From Rubrobacter sp. (GTDB lineage Bacteria > Actinomycetota > Rubrobacteria > Rubrobacterales > Rubrobacteraceae), in assembly GCA_013815575.1 (NCBI GenBank), contig JACDFX010000111.1:1-6374 (forward strand): 6,374 bases of DNA, read 5' to 3'. This document shows positions 1 through 6,014 of the stretch, piece by piece (position 1 is the stretch's first letter; every line of letters begins with the position of its first letter). The notes beneath the pieces were generated by a model that searched no databases, was not told where the DNA came from, and saw only the letters and a program-made list of their open reading frames with translations. The position numbers and the translations under genes are program-made.

Positions 1-1
1 T

Positions 2-3000
2 TCGTTCCCGGAGCTCAACCCGAACCCCATTATCGAGACCAGCGTCGCCGGCGAGCCGACGTACCTCAACCCGGTGGCCCAGGCCCACTTCCCGGACCTC
101 CGCAGCCTCGGGGCGGGCCACCCGGCACTCGCGAACCTCGAAGAGGCGAACCAGCGCGTCTGGTCGTCCGGGGGACGGCCGTTCGTACGCGAGGTAGAGG
201 TGGGCGGGCGCTTCTACCAGCAGACTATTTCGCGCACGCCGGAGAGTGGCCTTCTGCGCATCTACGGGGTCGATGTCACGGAGAGACGGCGGGCAGAGGA
301 CGCGTTGCGAAAGAGCGAGGAGCGGTTCCGGTCCCTGGTTCAGAACGCTTCGGACATCATCATCGTGCTCGACGAGGAAGGCACCATCGTCTACGAAAGC
401 CCGGCCGTCGAGCGGGTGCTTGGTTTTTCGCAGGAAGAGAGAATCGGGGTGGGGGCGTTCGACCTGATCCACCCCGAAGACCGCGCGCGCGTGGCGGAGG
501 TGTTCTCCGAGCACCGGGACCGTCCCGGCCCCTTCCCGACCGTAGAGTACAGGGTCCGAGACAAGGGCGGCGCCTGGCGCCGGATGGAGGCCATCGGCGA
601 GAACCTGCTCCACGACCCTGTAATAAAAGGCATCGTGGTCAACTCCCGCGACGTCACCGAGCGTCGACGGACTGAGGAGGCGCTCGAGCAGAGCGAGGAG
701 CTTTTGAGGACCGTCGTTACCAACGCCCCGGTCGTGCTCTTCTCCCTGGACGCGGAGGGCACCTTCACGCTCTCCGCCGGTCGCGGGCTGGAGACCCTGG
801 GCCTCCGGTCGGACGAGCTCGTGGGTCGCTCCGTCTTCGACGTCTACGCCGGGGCGCCGGAGGTCCTGGAGGACGTGCGGCGCTCGCTTGCGGGCGAGGA
901 GTTAGTGGGCACCAGCGAGGTTGGGGGCGTCATCTTCGAGACCTGGTACGAGCCGCTGCGCGGCGAGGACGGTCTGGTGAAGGGCGTGATCGGGGTCGCC
1001 ACCGACATCTCGGAGAGGATGGAGGCCGAAGAGGGCCTGAGCCAGACCCTCAAGGAGCTCGCCGACCTCAAGTTCGCCCTCGACGAGTCGGCCATCGTCG
1101 CCATCACCGATCAGCAGGGCACCATTACCTACGTCAACGACAAGTTCTGCGAGATCTCCGGCTACTCGCGAGAAGAGCTCGTCGGCCAGGACCACCGTCT
1201 GGTCAACTCGGGACACCACCCGCCGGAGTACATAAAGGGCCTGTGGCGGACGATCGCGCGGGGCGGGGTGTGGCGCGGGGAGCTCAAGAACCGGGCGAAG
1301 GACGGCTCGATCTACTGGGTGGACACGACCATCGTGCCCTTCCTGGACGAACGGGGCAAGCCCTACCAGTACGCGGCGATCCGCTACGACGTCACCGCGC
1401 GCAAGGTGGCCGAGGAGGCGCTGAGGGAGAGCCAGGAACGCCTGCAGGCCATCCTGGACAATACGACGGCCGTGATCTACGTCAAGGATGCCGGCGGCTT
1501 CTACGTCCTCGTGAACCGCCGCTTCGAGGAGTTGTTTCACACCACGAAGGAGCGGGTCATCGGCAAGACCGACTACGACTTCTTCGCGAAGGACGCCGCG
1601 GACATCTACAGGACGAACGACCTGGAGGTGCTCCGCTCGGAGTCCCCGATGGAGGTCGAGGAGGTGGTCACCCAGGACGACGGTGTGCACACTTATGTCT
1701 CCGTCAAGTTCCCTCTGAGGGGCCCGGACGGGTTCCCCTACGCCACGTGCGGCATCTCCACGGACATCACCCAGCGCAAAGAGGCCGAGGAGAGGACCCG
1801 GTTCCTCGCCGCCCTGGATCGGGCGCTGCAACCCGTCACCGCCCCGGACGAGGTAATGGCCACCACGGCCCGGATGCTCGGCGAGCACCTGGGCGCCGAC
1901 CGCTGCGCCTACGCCGAGGTCGAGGCGGACGAGGACCACTTCCGCATCACCGGCGACTACACCAGGGGCGTGCCCAGCATCGTCGGACGCTTCGCCATGT
2001 CCCAGTTCGGTTCCGAGGCCCTACGCCTCTCGCGGGAGAACGAACCCTACGTGGTCCACGACGCCGAGGAGGACGGGCGCGTGGCAGGGGTGGATCTCGC
2101 GGCGTACCGGCAGACGCAGATCCGGGCCGTGATCAGCGTGCCCCTACACAAGGACGGGCGGTTCGTGGCGGGGATGGCCGTTCACCAGAAGGAACCGCGG
2201 CGCTGGTCGCGCGAAGAGGTCGAACTCCTCGTGGCCGTGGCCAACCGTTGCTGGGAGTCCATAGAGCGGGCGCGGGGGGCGAGGGACCTGCGCCAAAGCG
2301 AGGAACTCTACAGGAACGTGGTGGAGCAGGCGGCCGAGGGCATATTCTTGCTCGATCTGGAGTCCCTGCGCATGCTGGAGGCCAACGCCGCGCTCGCGGC
2401 CACGCTCGGCTATGCGCCGGAGGAGCTAAGGGGCATGTCGTTCTACGATATAAGCGCCCACGAAAGGGAGAGCGTCGACCGAAACGTGGAGCGGGTGGTG
2501 CGCGAGGGGCGGCTCTCCCTCGGCTTGAGGCAGTACAGGCGCAAGGACGGCGGGCTGGTAGACGTCGAGATCAGCATCAGCACCGTGCCCTACGGCGACC
2601 GGCGGGTGATGTGCGTCGTCGCCCACGACGTTACCGAGCGCAACCGGGCCGAACGGGCCCTGCAGGACGTCCGGGAGGCCGAGCGCAACCGCATAGCCCG
2701 CGAGCTCCACGACAGCATCCTCCAGGACATCGTCTACGCCCTGCAGGAGATACAGGTCCTCCAGGTGACCTCCGCGAACGGCGGCGACCCCGCCCTCCAA
2801 GAGAGCGCCGACGCCCTCAGGCGTTCGGTCGAGGGCCTGCGCGGCGCCATCTTCGAGTTGCGGCTAAAGGAGACGATGGAACGGTCCTTCGTCTCCTCGC
2901 TGAAGAACCTCGTGGACCTCAACCGCCGCATGGCGCGGGGAAGGTACGAGCTGGACCTGGTGGTCCGGGACGGTGTGCCGCGGAGCCTGCCCGAGGGCTA

Positions 3001-3313
3001 CGGGCAGGAGCTCGTGCGCATCGTCCAGGAGGCGCTGACGAACGTCCGCCGCCACGCCGCCGCCAGCCACGTCCGGGTCGAGCTCGGCGTCGAAGGGGAC
3101 GCCCTGTACGCGGAGGTCCGCGACGACGGGAGCGGCTTCGACCCGGGCGAGTCGCAGACGGGTATCGGGCAGTACTCCATGCGCCAGCGGGCGCTCGACC
3201 TGGGCGGGGAGGTCGAGGTCGAGAGCGGACCCAGCCGCGGCACGCGGGTGCTCTTCCGCGTGCCGCTCTCCCGGCTTGTCGGGGAAATTCCGCCGGAAGA
3301 GGGGGGTTTCTAG
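2..3313 (+). CDS. Multi-PAS/GAF sensor histidine kinase, HisKA_3 type (5' end outside window)
   Basis: Cytosolic-looking sensor kinase that would autophosphorylate on His and pass phosphate to a NarL-type regulator, probably the next gene. The frame is open from base 2, and residues before the GTG at 74 already read as PAS sequence (SFPELNPNPIIE), so that GTG is not the start; 1103 residues are visible. Domains, numbered from base 2: PAS1 (cut) 1-95, PAS2 ~106-222, PAS3 ~230-340, PAS4 ~354-470 (Aer-like GYSREELVGQ, WRGELKNRAKDGS), PAS5 ~476-595, GAF ~601-757, PAS6 ~766-880, HisKA_3 ~894-960, HATPase_c ~1000-1090. Most PAS units end in a D[VI]T/S-[EAQ]-R-type linker helix. Phosphoacceptor His903 lies in RIARELHDSILQD. 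ATP-site landmarks are N1014 (EALTNVRRH), the DDGSGF box at 1041-1046 and GIGQYSMRQRA. No membrane segment is visible. The signals sensed cannot be read from sequence. Class is certain; the identity of the missing N-terminus is unknown. Confidence 0.95.
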   Translation, partial: SFPELNPNPIIETSVAGEPTYLNPVAQAHFPDLRSLGAGHPALANLEEANQRVWSSGGRPFVREVEVGGRFYQQTISRTPESGLLRIYGVDVTERRRAEDALRKSEERFRSLVQNASDIIIVLDEEGTIVYESPAVERVLGFSQEERIGVGAFDLIHPEDRARVAEVFSEHRDRPGPFPTVEYRVRDKGGAWRRMEAIGENLLHDPVIKGIVVNSRDVTERRRTEEALEQSEELLRTVVTNAPVVLFSLDAEGTFTLSAGRGLETLGLRSDELVGRSVFDVYAGAPEVLEDVRRSLAGEELVGTSEVGGVIFETWYEPLRGEDGLVKGVIGVATDISERMEAEEGLSQTLKELADLKFALDESAIVAITDQQGTITYVNDKFCEISGYSREELVGQDHRLVNSGHHPPEYIKGLWRTIARGGVWRGELKNRAKDGSIYWVDTTIVPFLDERGKPYQYAAIRYDVTARKVAEEALRESQERLQAILDNTTAVIYVKDAGGFYVLVNRRFEELFHTTKERVIGKTDYDFFAKDAADIYRTNDLEVLRSESPMEVEEVVTQDDGVHTYVSVKFPLRGPDGFPYATCGISTDITQRKEAEERTRFLAALDRALQPVTAPDEVMATTARMLGEHLGADRCAYAEVEADEDHFRITGDYTRGVPSIVGRFAMSQFGSEALRLSRENEPYVVHDAEEDGRVAGVDLAAYRQTQIRAVISVPLHKDGRFVAGMAVHQKEPRRWSREEVELLVAVANRCWESIERARGARDLRQSEELYRNVVEQAAEGIFLLDLESLRMLEANAALAATLGYAPEELRGMSFYDISAHERESVDRNVERVVREGRLSLGLRQYRRKDGGLVDVEISISTVPYGDRRVMCVVAHDVTERNRAERALQDVREAERNRIARELHDSILQDIVYALQEIQVLQVTSANGGDPALQESADALRRSVEGLRGAIFELRLKETMERSFVSSLKNLVDLNRRMARGRYELDLVVRDGVPRSLPEGYGQELVRIVQEALTNVRRHAAASHVRVELGVEGDALYAEVRDDGSGFDPGESQTGIGQYSMRQRALDLGGEVEVESGPSRGTRVLFRVPLSRLVGEIPPEEGGF

Positions 3314-3339
3314 TACAAATGGACTAGGCTGGGGCCCGG

Positions 3340-3369
3340 CAACTCGACTATAGTTGTGTGGACGAGTTG
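3340..3369 (+). promoter_or_regulatory. Inverted repeat with -10-like hexamer between kinase and regulator genes
   Basis: CAACTCG (3340-3346) and CGAGTTG (3363-3369) form a perfect 7-bp inverted repeat with a 16-base loop. TATAGT, a good -10 match, lies inside at 3349-3354, though no convincing -35 is seen 16-18 bases upstream. A second -10-like TATGAT is at 3395-3400. CTGGGGC occurs twice, at 3329-3335 and 3381-3387. The 101-base gap therefore could hold a separate promoter and operator for the regulator gene. A weak transcript hairpin is the alternative. This is inference from motifs only. Confidence 0.3.
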
Positions 3370-3414
3370 GGGTCGCGTAGCTGGGGCGACTTTCTATGAT
3401 CCGGGGGTAAGACG

Positions 3415-4104
3415 GTGACCACAGAGAATGTTGTGGATGGAGAGAAGACCCGCATCCTCCTTATCGAGGACCACGCCTCTTTCCGTCAGGCGCTAGCCTT
3501 CATGTTCGAGCGGGAGGAGGAGTTCGCCGTGGTGGGCCAGGCCGGCACGCTGGCCGAGGCGCGCGAGTTCCTGAACGGGTCGGCGGACGCCACGGACGTG
3601 GCCGTCTGCGATCTCGCCCTGCCCGACGGCGACGGGTTCGACCTGATCGAGGAGCTCGCCGCCAAGGGCAGCAGGATCACCACGCTCGTCCTGAGCGCGA
3701 GCCTGGAGCCCGCACGCTTCGCCCGGGCGGTCGAGGCCGGGGCCTCGGGCGTGCTCCACAAGGCCGTCGCTATAGGCGACATCGTGGACGCGGTTAGGCG
3801 TCTGAATGCCGGTGAGGCCCTGCTCTCTCCGAGCAAGATCATCGAGATGCTGCGCATGGTGAGCCGCAAGCGCCAGGAGGAACTGGAGGCGCAGAAGTCC
3901 ATAGACCAGCTCACGCGGCGCGAGAGGGAGGTGCTGCAGGCGCTCGCCGAGGGCCTGGACAGCAGGGACATCGCAGAGAAGCTGCACATAACCGTGGAGA
4001 CCGAGCGCACCCACATGGTGAACATCCTCAACAAGCTCGACGTCCACTCTCGGCTGCAGGCCCTGGTATTCGCCGCGCGCAACGGCGTGGTCGAGATCCG
4101 CTAG
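3415..4104 (+). CDS. NarL/FixJ-family response regulator (REC + LuxR-type HTH)
   Basis: DNA-binding response regulator of 229 residues, a typical length. The GTG start at 3415 is preceded by GGGGG (3403-3407) with a 7-base spacer. The receiver spans ~12-135: acidic pair E18/D19 in ILLIEDH, phosphoacceptor D66 in VAVCDLALPDGDG, Ser94 at the switch position and Lys116 in GVLHKAV. A helical linker (~138-163, KIIEMLRMVSRKRQEELEAQ) leads to the LuxR/GerE helix-turn-helix at ~165-226 (LTRREREVLQALAEG, DIAEKLHIT, NILNKLDVHSRLQAL). All receiver residues needed for phosphorylation are present. Lying 101 bases after a HisKA_3 kinase, it is the probable cognate partner, since HisKA_3 kinases typically pair with NarL-type regulators. 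In the recognition helix the usual TVRTH reads TERTH, so Glu197 replaces a normally hydrophobic residue. Target genes are unknown. Candidate promoters lie in the upstream gap. Confidence 0.95.
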   Translation: MTTENVVDGEKTRILLIEDHASFRQALAFMFEREEEFAVVGQAGTLAEAREFLNGSADATDVAVCDLALPDGDGFDLIEELAAKGSRITTLVLSASLEPARFARAVEAGASGVLHKAVAIGDIVDAVRRLNAGEALLSPSKIIEMLRMVSRKRQEELEAQKSIDQLTRREREVLQALAEGLDSRDIAEKLHITVETERTHMVNILNKLDVHSRLQALVFAARNGVVEIR

Positions 4105-4130
4105 CCCGCCCGAAACTCTTCCCCGGCGGG
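4105..4130 (+). terminator. Weak hairpin just after the response regulator stop
   Basis: CCCGCC (4105-4110) can pair with GGCGGG (4125-4130) across a 14-base loop, starting immediately after the TAG stop. There is no T-tract after it, so if it ends transcription it is not a canonical intrinsic terminator. It could equally be a chance pairing in GC-rich DNA. Confidence 0.25.
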
Positions 4131-4141
4131 TCACGCCATGC

Positions 4142-4147
4142 TAGAAT
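4142..4147 (+). promoter_or_regulatory. Possible -10 element upstream of pseudo-receiver A
   Basis: TAGAAT differs from the consensus TATAAT at one position and lies in a locally AT-richer patch of the 92-base intergenic stretch. No good -35 is visible. A start of transcription near 4154 would leave a leader of about 43 bases before the ATG at 4197. Confidence 0.25.
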
Positions 4148-4184
4148 TCTTGGGAGTCTGTGCCGATTACCCGCGTGCCGGTAC

Positions 4185-4190
4185 GGAGGG
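4185..4190 (+). promoter_or_regulatory. Ribosome binding site for the ATG at 4197
   Basis: GGAGGG sits six bases before ATG 4197, a standard Shine-Dalgarno spacing. It is the main reason for choosing this start over TTG 4296, where similarity to the paralogue begins. Confidence 0.55.
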
Positions 4191-4196
4191 CAGGAG

Positions 4197-4616
4197 ATGT
4201 TCCGGGAGGGGGCATGGGAGATCTTGCTAGGACCAGTGGTCGGAGGATCGACTAACCCGGCGGAAGAGAGACCTCCTCACCGTCGAAGCGGCAGGTTGCG
4301 AGTCTTGCTGGCAAACGAGCCGCGTTCCTACCGGGAGAGCATAGCCGCCGTCTTCCGCCAACTGCGCCCGGAATTGGACGTGGAGGTCGCGGAGCCGGAG
4401 GACCTGGAGAGCAGCGTGTCCCGTTCCCCCCCCGACGTGGCGATCTGCAGCCGCGTCACGGGAGAGGTGCAGGACCTGGTGCCGGTCTGGGTGGAGCTCT
4501 ACCCTGGCCACTCCGCCCGCTCGGTGGCCTTCGAGCGGGGAGAGCGCACGGAGTACGCGGAGATACAGCTTGGGGACCTGCTCTCCGTCCTTGACCGCGC
4601 CGCGGGCACGGCCTAG
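4197..4616 (+). CDS. Degenerate receiver-like protein A (stand-alone pseudo-receiver)
   Basis: A 139-residue protein of no named family. From residue ~33 it aligns without gaps to the next gene (about 48 of 101 positions identical by hand count) and resembles the first half of a receiver domain. RVLLANEPRSYRESIAAVF parallels RILLIEDHASFRQALAFMF of the upstream regulator, and PDVAICSRVT parallels TDVAVCDLALP. At these equivalent positions the acidic pair becomes Asn-Glu and the phosphoacceptor Asp becomes Ser. Later motifs are WVELYP and LGDLLSVL. There is no HTH or other output domain and no signal or membrane segment. Residues 1-32 (Pro/Gly/Arg-rich) have no counterpart in the paralogue. ATG 4197 has a good GGAGGG site, but TTG 4296 would begin exactly at the conserved fold. 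The gene lies 92 bases after the regulator, same strand. A regulatory role is inference. Confidence 0.8.
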   Translation: MFREGAWEILLGPVVGGSTNPAEERPPHRRSGRLRVLLANEPRSYRESIAAVFRQLRPELDVEVAEPEDLESSVSRSPPDVAICSRVTGEVQDLVPVWVELYPGHSARSVAFERGERTEYAEIQLGDLLSVLDRAAGTA

Positions 4617-4619
4617 CCC

Positions 4620-4647
4620 AAACGGATTAGTCAAAGTTCCCCCGTTT
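4620..4647 (+). terminator. Weak inverted repeat between the two pseudo-receiver genes
   Basis: AAACGG (4620-4625) is complementary to CCGTTT (4642-4647) with a 16-base loop, and the right arm runs into TTTT. The stem is short and A/T-rich at its base, so termination would be weak. It nevertheless fits with the downstream gene having its own promoter. Confidence 0.2.
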
Positions 4648-4675
4648 TCATGAGGTCGTCAGGATCTCGCCCGCA

Positions 4676-4681
4676 TAAGAT
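4676..4681 (+). promoter_or_regulatory. Possible -10 element placing transcription start at ATG 4689
   Basis: TAAGAT fits the TANNNT pattern. Its end is seven bases from the A of ATG 4689, so a transcript could begin at the start codon and be leaderless. No Shine-Dalgarno sequence precedes either ATG 4689 or ATG 4650. No clear -35 is seen. Leaderless mRNAs are common in Actinobacteria; applying that here is inference. Confidence 0.3.
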
Positions 4682-4688
4682 ACCGGTC

Positions 4689-5009
4689 ATGGAAGCTATA
4701 AGACACATACTAGTGGCGAACGAGCTGGTGTCCTACCGGGAGAGCATCGCGGCCGTTCTGCGGACCTCCCTCCCGAATCTCGAGGTGTTCGAGGCCGACT
4801 CGGCGGACCTGAACCGGGAGGTCTTGCGCCTGTGGCCGGGCCTCGTGATCTGCAGCAGGGTAACCCCCCTGGTGGAGGAGAAGGTTCCCAACTGGATAGA
4901 GTTATACCCCGAATGCGGACCTTCCTCGACGTTCTGCGTCGGCGGCGAACGGTACACGAAAGAACAGGTCGACCTGTCGGACCTGCTCTCCGTCGTAGCG
5001 TGTGCCTAA
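4689..5009 (+). CDS. Degenerate receiver-like protein B (paralogue of A)
   Basis: Small protein, 106 residues from ATG 4689 or 119 from in-frame ATG 4650. I prefer 4689 because the receiver-like fold (HILVANELVSYRESIAAVL) begins seven residues later and the extra residues resemble translated spacer. Neither start has a Shine-Dalgarno site. It shares the signatures ANE, SYRESIAAV, ICSRVT, W-I/V-ELYP, GER and DLLSV with protein A. As in A, the receiver acidic pair reads Asn-Glu and the phosphoacceptor position is Ser, so ordinary phosphorylation is not expected. There is no output domain, signal peptide or membrane segment. The TAA stop overlaps the TA target of an IS630-family insertion. Without the element the codon would read TAG, so the protein appears unaltered. 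Local duplication of gene A or an older family expansion could explain the pair. Function unknown. Confidence 0.8.
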   Translation: MEAIRHILVANELVSYRESIAAVLRTSLPNLEVFEADSADLNREVLRLWPGLVICSRVTPLVEEKVPNWIELYPECGPSSTFCVGGERYTKEQVDLSDLLSVVACA

Positions 5010-5034
5010 AGCGGTTTTCACAACGACTGCACTG
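5007..5034 (+). repeat. Left TA target and terminal inverted repeat of the IS630 element
   Basis: TA (5007-5008) is followed by AAGCGGTTTTCAC and ends in ACTGCACTG. It pairs imperfectly with 5987-6014 on the other strand. The TA also forms the first two bases of the TAA stop of pseudo-receiver B, and the transposase stop (5018-5020) lies inside the repeat. Confidence 0.65.
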
Positions 5035-5977
5035 GTAGACGGTATCCGCAGTCGGTGTAGAAGCCGCAGATGTCTTCGCGAGTGATGGTGTCCAGAGCCC
5101 AGCCTGACGCTTCCACGAGGGCCTCCCTCGTCCAGGCCCCCGCCTTCCTCAGGCTGCCCTTGACCTTCGAGAAAGCCTCTTCTATGGGGTTGAAGTCCGG
5201 CGAGTAGGCCGGCAGGAACAAAAGCTCGCATCCAGCACCCTCGATGAGCCGTTGGACGCGCTTGCTCTTGTGCACGGAGAGGTTGTCCATCACAACGATC
5301 TGCCCGCGCTTCAGCTTCGGAGCCAGAAAATGCTCTACGTAGCTCTCGAACACCTTGGCGTCCACCGCTCCCTCCACGCTCATCGACGGCTTCACACCTT
5401 CGGCGTCGATCGCGCACACAAGCGAGACGTTCTTCCAACGAGACGTTCTTGCCCCAGTTCCTGGGCGCCTTGCCAGAGGCCCGCTCACCCTTGGGCGCCC
5501 TAGCGTAGATCGGGCTGAGGGCGATGTTGGTCGAGCACTCGTCCACGAAGACGAACCTCCTCACGTACTCTGCGAAAGCGCTTCTTCTGTGCTCATCTCG
5601 CTCGGAGGATGCCATCGATCTTTTTTGAAACTCCACCCAAGCTTTCTGACCGTTTCTCACCGCACGGCTCATCGTCGCCACGGATACAGAAAATCCCGCC
5701 TGCTCTCGAACATCTCGCAATGCTCTTCCAGTGTGGCGGTGTCGTTCTCTTCGAGCTGACGCCATAGAACCCTCTTGTGGGCGGGATCGTCCAGGATCTT
5801 CGCTTTACGGCCCGGCGAGGGCTTTGGGGCAAGGTCTTCTCCTGAAGCTTTCAGCTTGGCGTAGCGCGAGATGGTCGAGATTGAGATCCCCAGGAACTCG
5901 GAGACCTCCCTCCTTGGGACGCCGCGTTCTACAGCGGCGAGTGCCTTCAGCCTGAGGTCCTTCGAGCAGGCGTTCAT
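5018..5977 (-). pseudogene. IS630-family transposase, broken by two frameshifts
   Basis: DDE transposase remnant in three blocks. Block 1, from ATG 5977 (MNACSKDLRLKALAAVERG), is the N-terminal helix-turn-helix that binds the IS ends; ATG 5989 is possible but lies in the terminal repeat. It runs out of frame near 5694-5706 and meets TGA at 5669-5671. Block 2, a -1 shift away, holds FSVSVATMSRAV and the first catalytic Asp (FVFVDECSTN, codon 5541-5543). A 16-bp duplication at 5423-5450 then shifts to block 3, back in the frame of block 1, with the second Asp (VVMDNLSVH, 5285-5287) and Glu (NPIEEAFSK, 5180-5182). Asp and Glu are 34 residues apart, the IS630 DD34E pattern. The rejoined protein would be about 320 residues, close to the family's length. 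The first shift could be a natural frameshift site; the second looks like a lesion. Confidence 0.85.
5423..5450 (+). repeat. 12-bp direct repeat (16-bp period) causing a transposase frameshift
   Basis: CGAGACGTTCTT occurs at 5423-5434 and again at 5439-5450, separated by CCAA. The period of 16 is not a multiple of three. Removing one unit restores a continuous transposase reading (WGKNVSLVCAIDAEG on the minus strand), so the duplication itself explains the break. Confidence 0.85.
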
Positions 5978-5986
5978 ACCCCACAG

Positions 5987-6014
5987 CATTGCAGTTACTC
6001 TGCAATCCCCTCTA
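5987..6014 (-). repeat. Right terminal inverted repeat and TA target of the IS630 element
   Basis: Read inward on the minus strand from 6014 this is TAGAGGGGATTGCAG and then AACTGCAATG. It matches the left end at 19 of 28 positions including the TA, with no gaps. It lies just upstream of the transposase start and may carry part of its promoter. Confidence 0.65.

Larger units (their letters stand above)
5009..6012 (-). mobile_element. IS630-family insertion sequence, complete but with broken transposase
   Basis: About 1004 bp bounded by TA at 5007-5008 and at 6013-6014, the target duplication expected of IS630/Tc1-mariner elements. The ends are imperfect inverted repeats (5009-5034 and 5987-6012) with 17 of 26 positions matching by hand, including ACTGCA. 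The ends enclose tightly one transposase reading on the minus strand: its start lies just inside the right repeat and its stop inside the left one. The ends are inferred from these three agreeing signals, not from a database match. The transposase is frameshifted, so the copy is probably inactive on its own but could be moved by a related transposase. Confidence 0.75.

Noticed and set aside
74..76. GTG at 74 as the kinase start codon
   Set aside because: The frame is open from base 2, and the upstream residues read as the beginning of a PAS domain, so the gene continues past the left edge.
902..1939. Long minus-strand open frame (345 codons) inside the kinase
   Set aside because: It lies antisense to clear PAS coding sequence and its translation is Val/Leu/Gly/Asp-rich low-complexity sequence with no recognisable motif, typical of GC-rich shadow frames.
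1243..3327. Long plus-strand open frame (694 codons) overlapping the kinase
   Set aside because: Its translation is Arg/Gly/Pro-rich, and it overlaps the conserved GAF, PAS, HisKA_3 and HATPase sequence in another frame.
3493..4134. Minus-strand open frame over the response regulator
   Set aside because: Antisense shadow of well-conserved receiver and HTH codons.
4227..4634. Minus-strand open frame over pseudo-receiver A
   Set aside because: The plus-strand frame is supported by the paralogue and a Shine-Dalgarno site; the antisense frame has neither.
5355..5759. Plus-strand open frame inside the IS630 element
   Set aside because: Antisense to the conserved transposase core with no recognisable product.
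4902..5765. Single 287-codon minus-strand gene
   Set aside because: Only the part from about 5700 to 5440 is real transposase sequence. Beyond the 16-bp duplication it reads out of frame and runs through the IS end into pseudo-receiver B.
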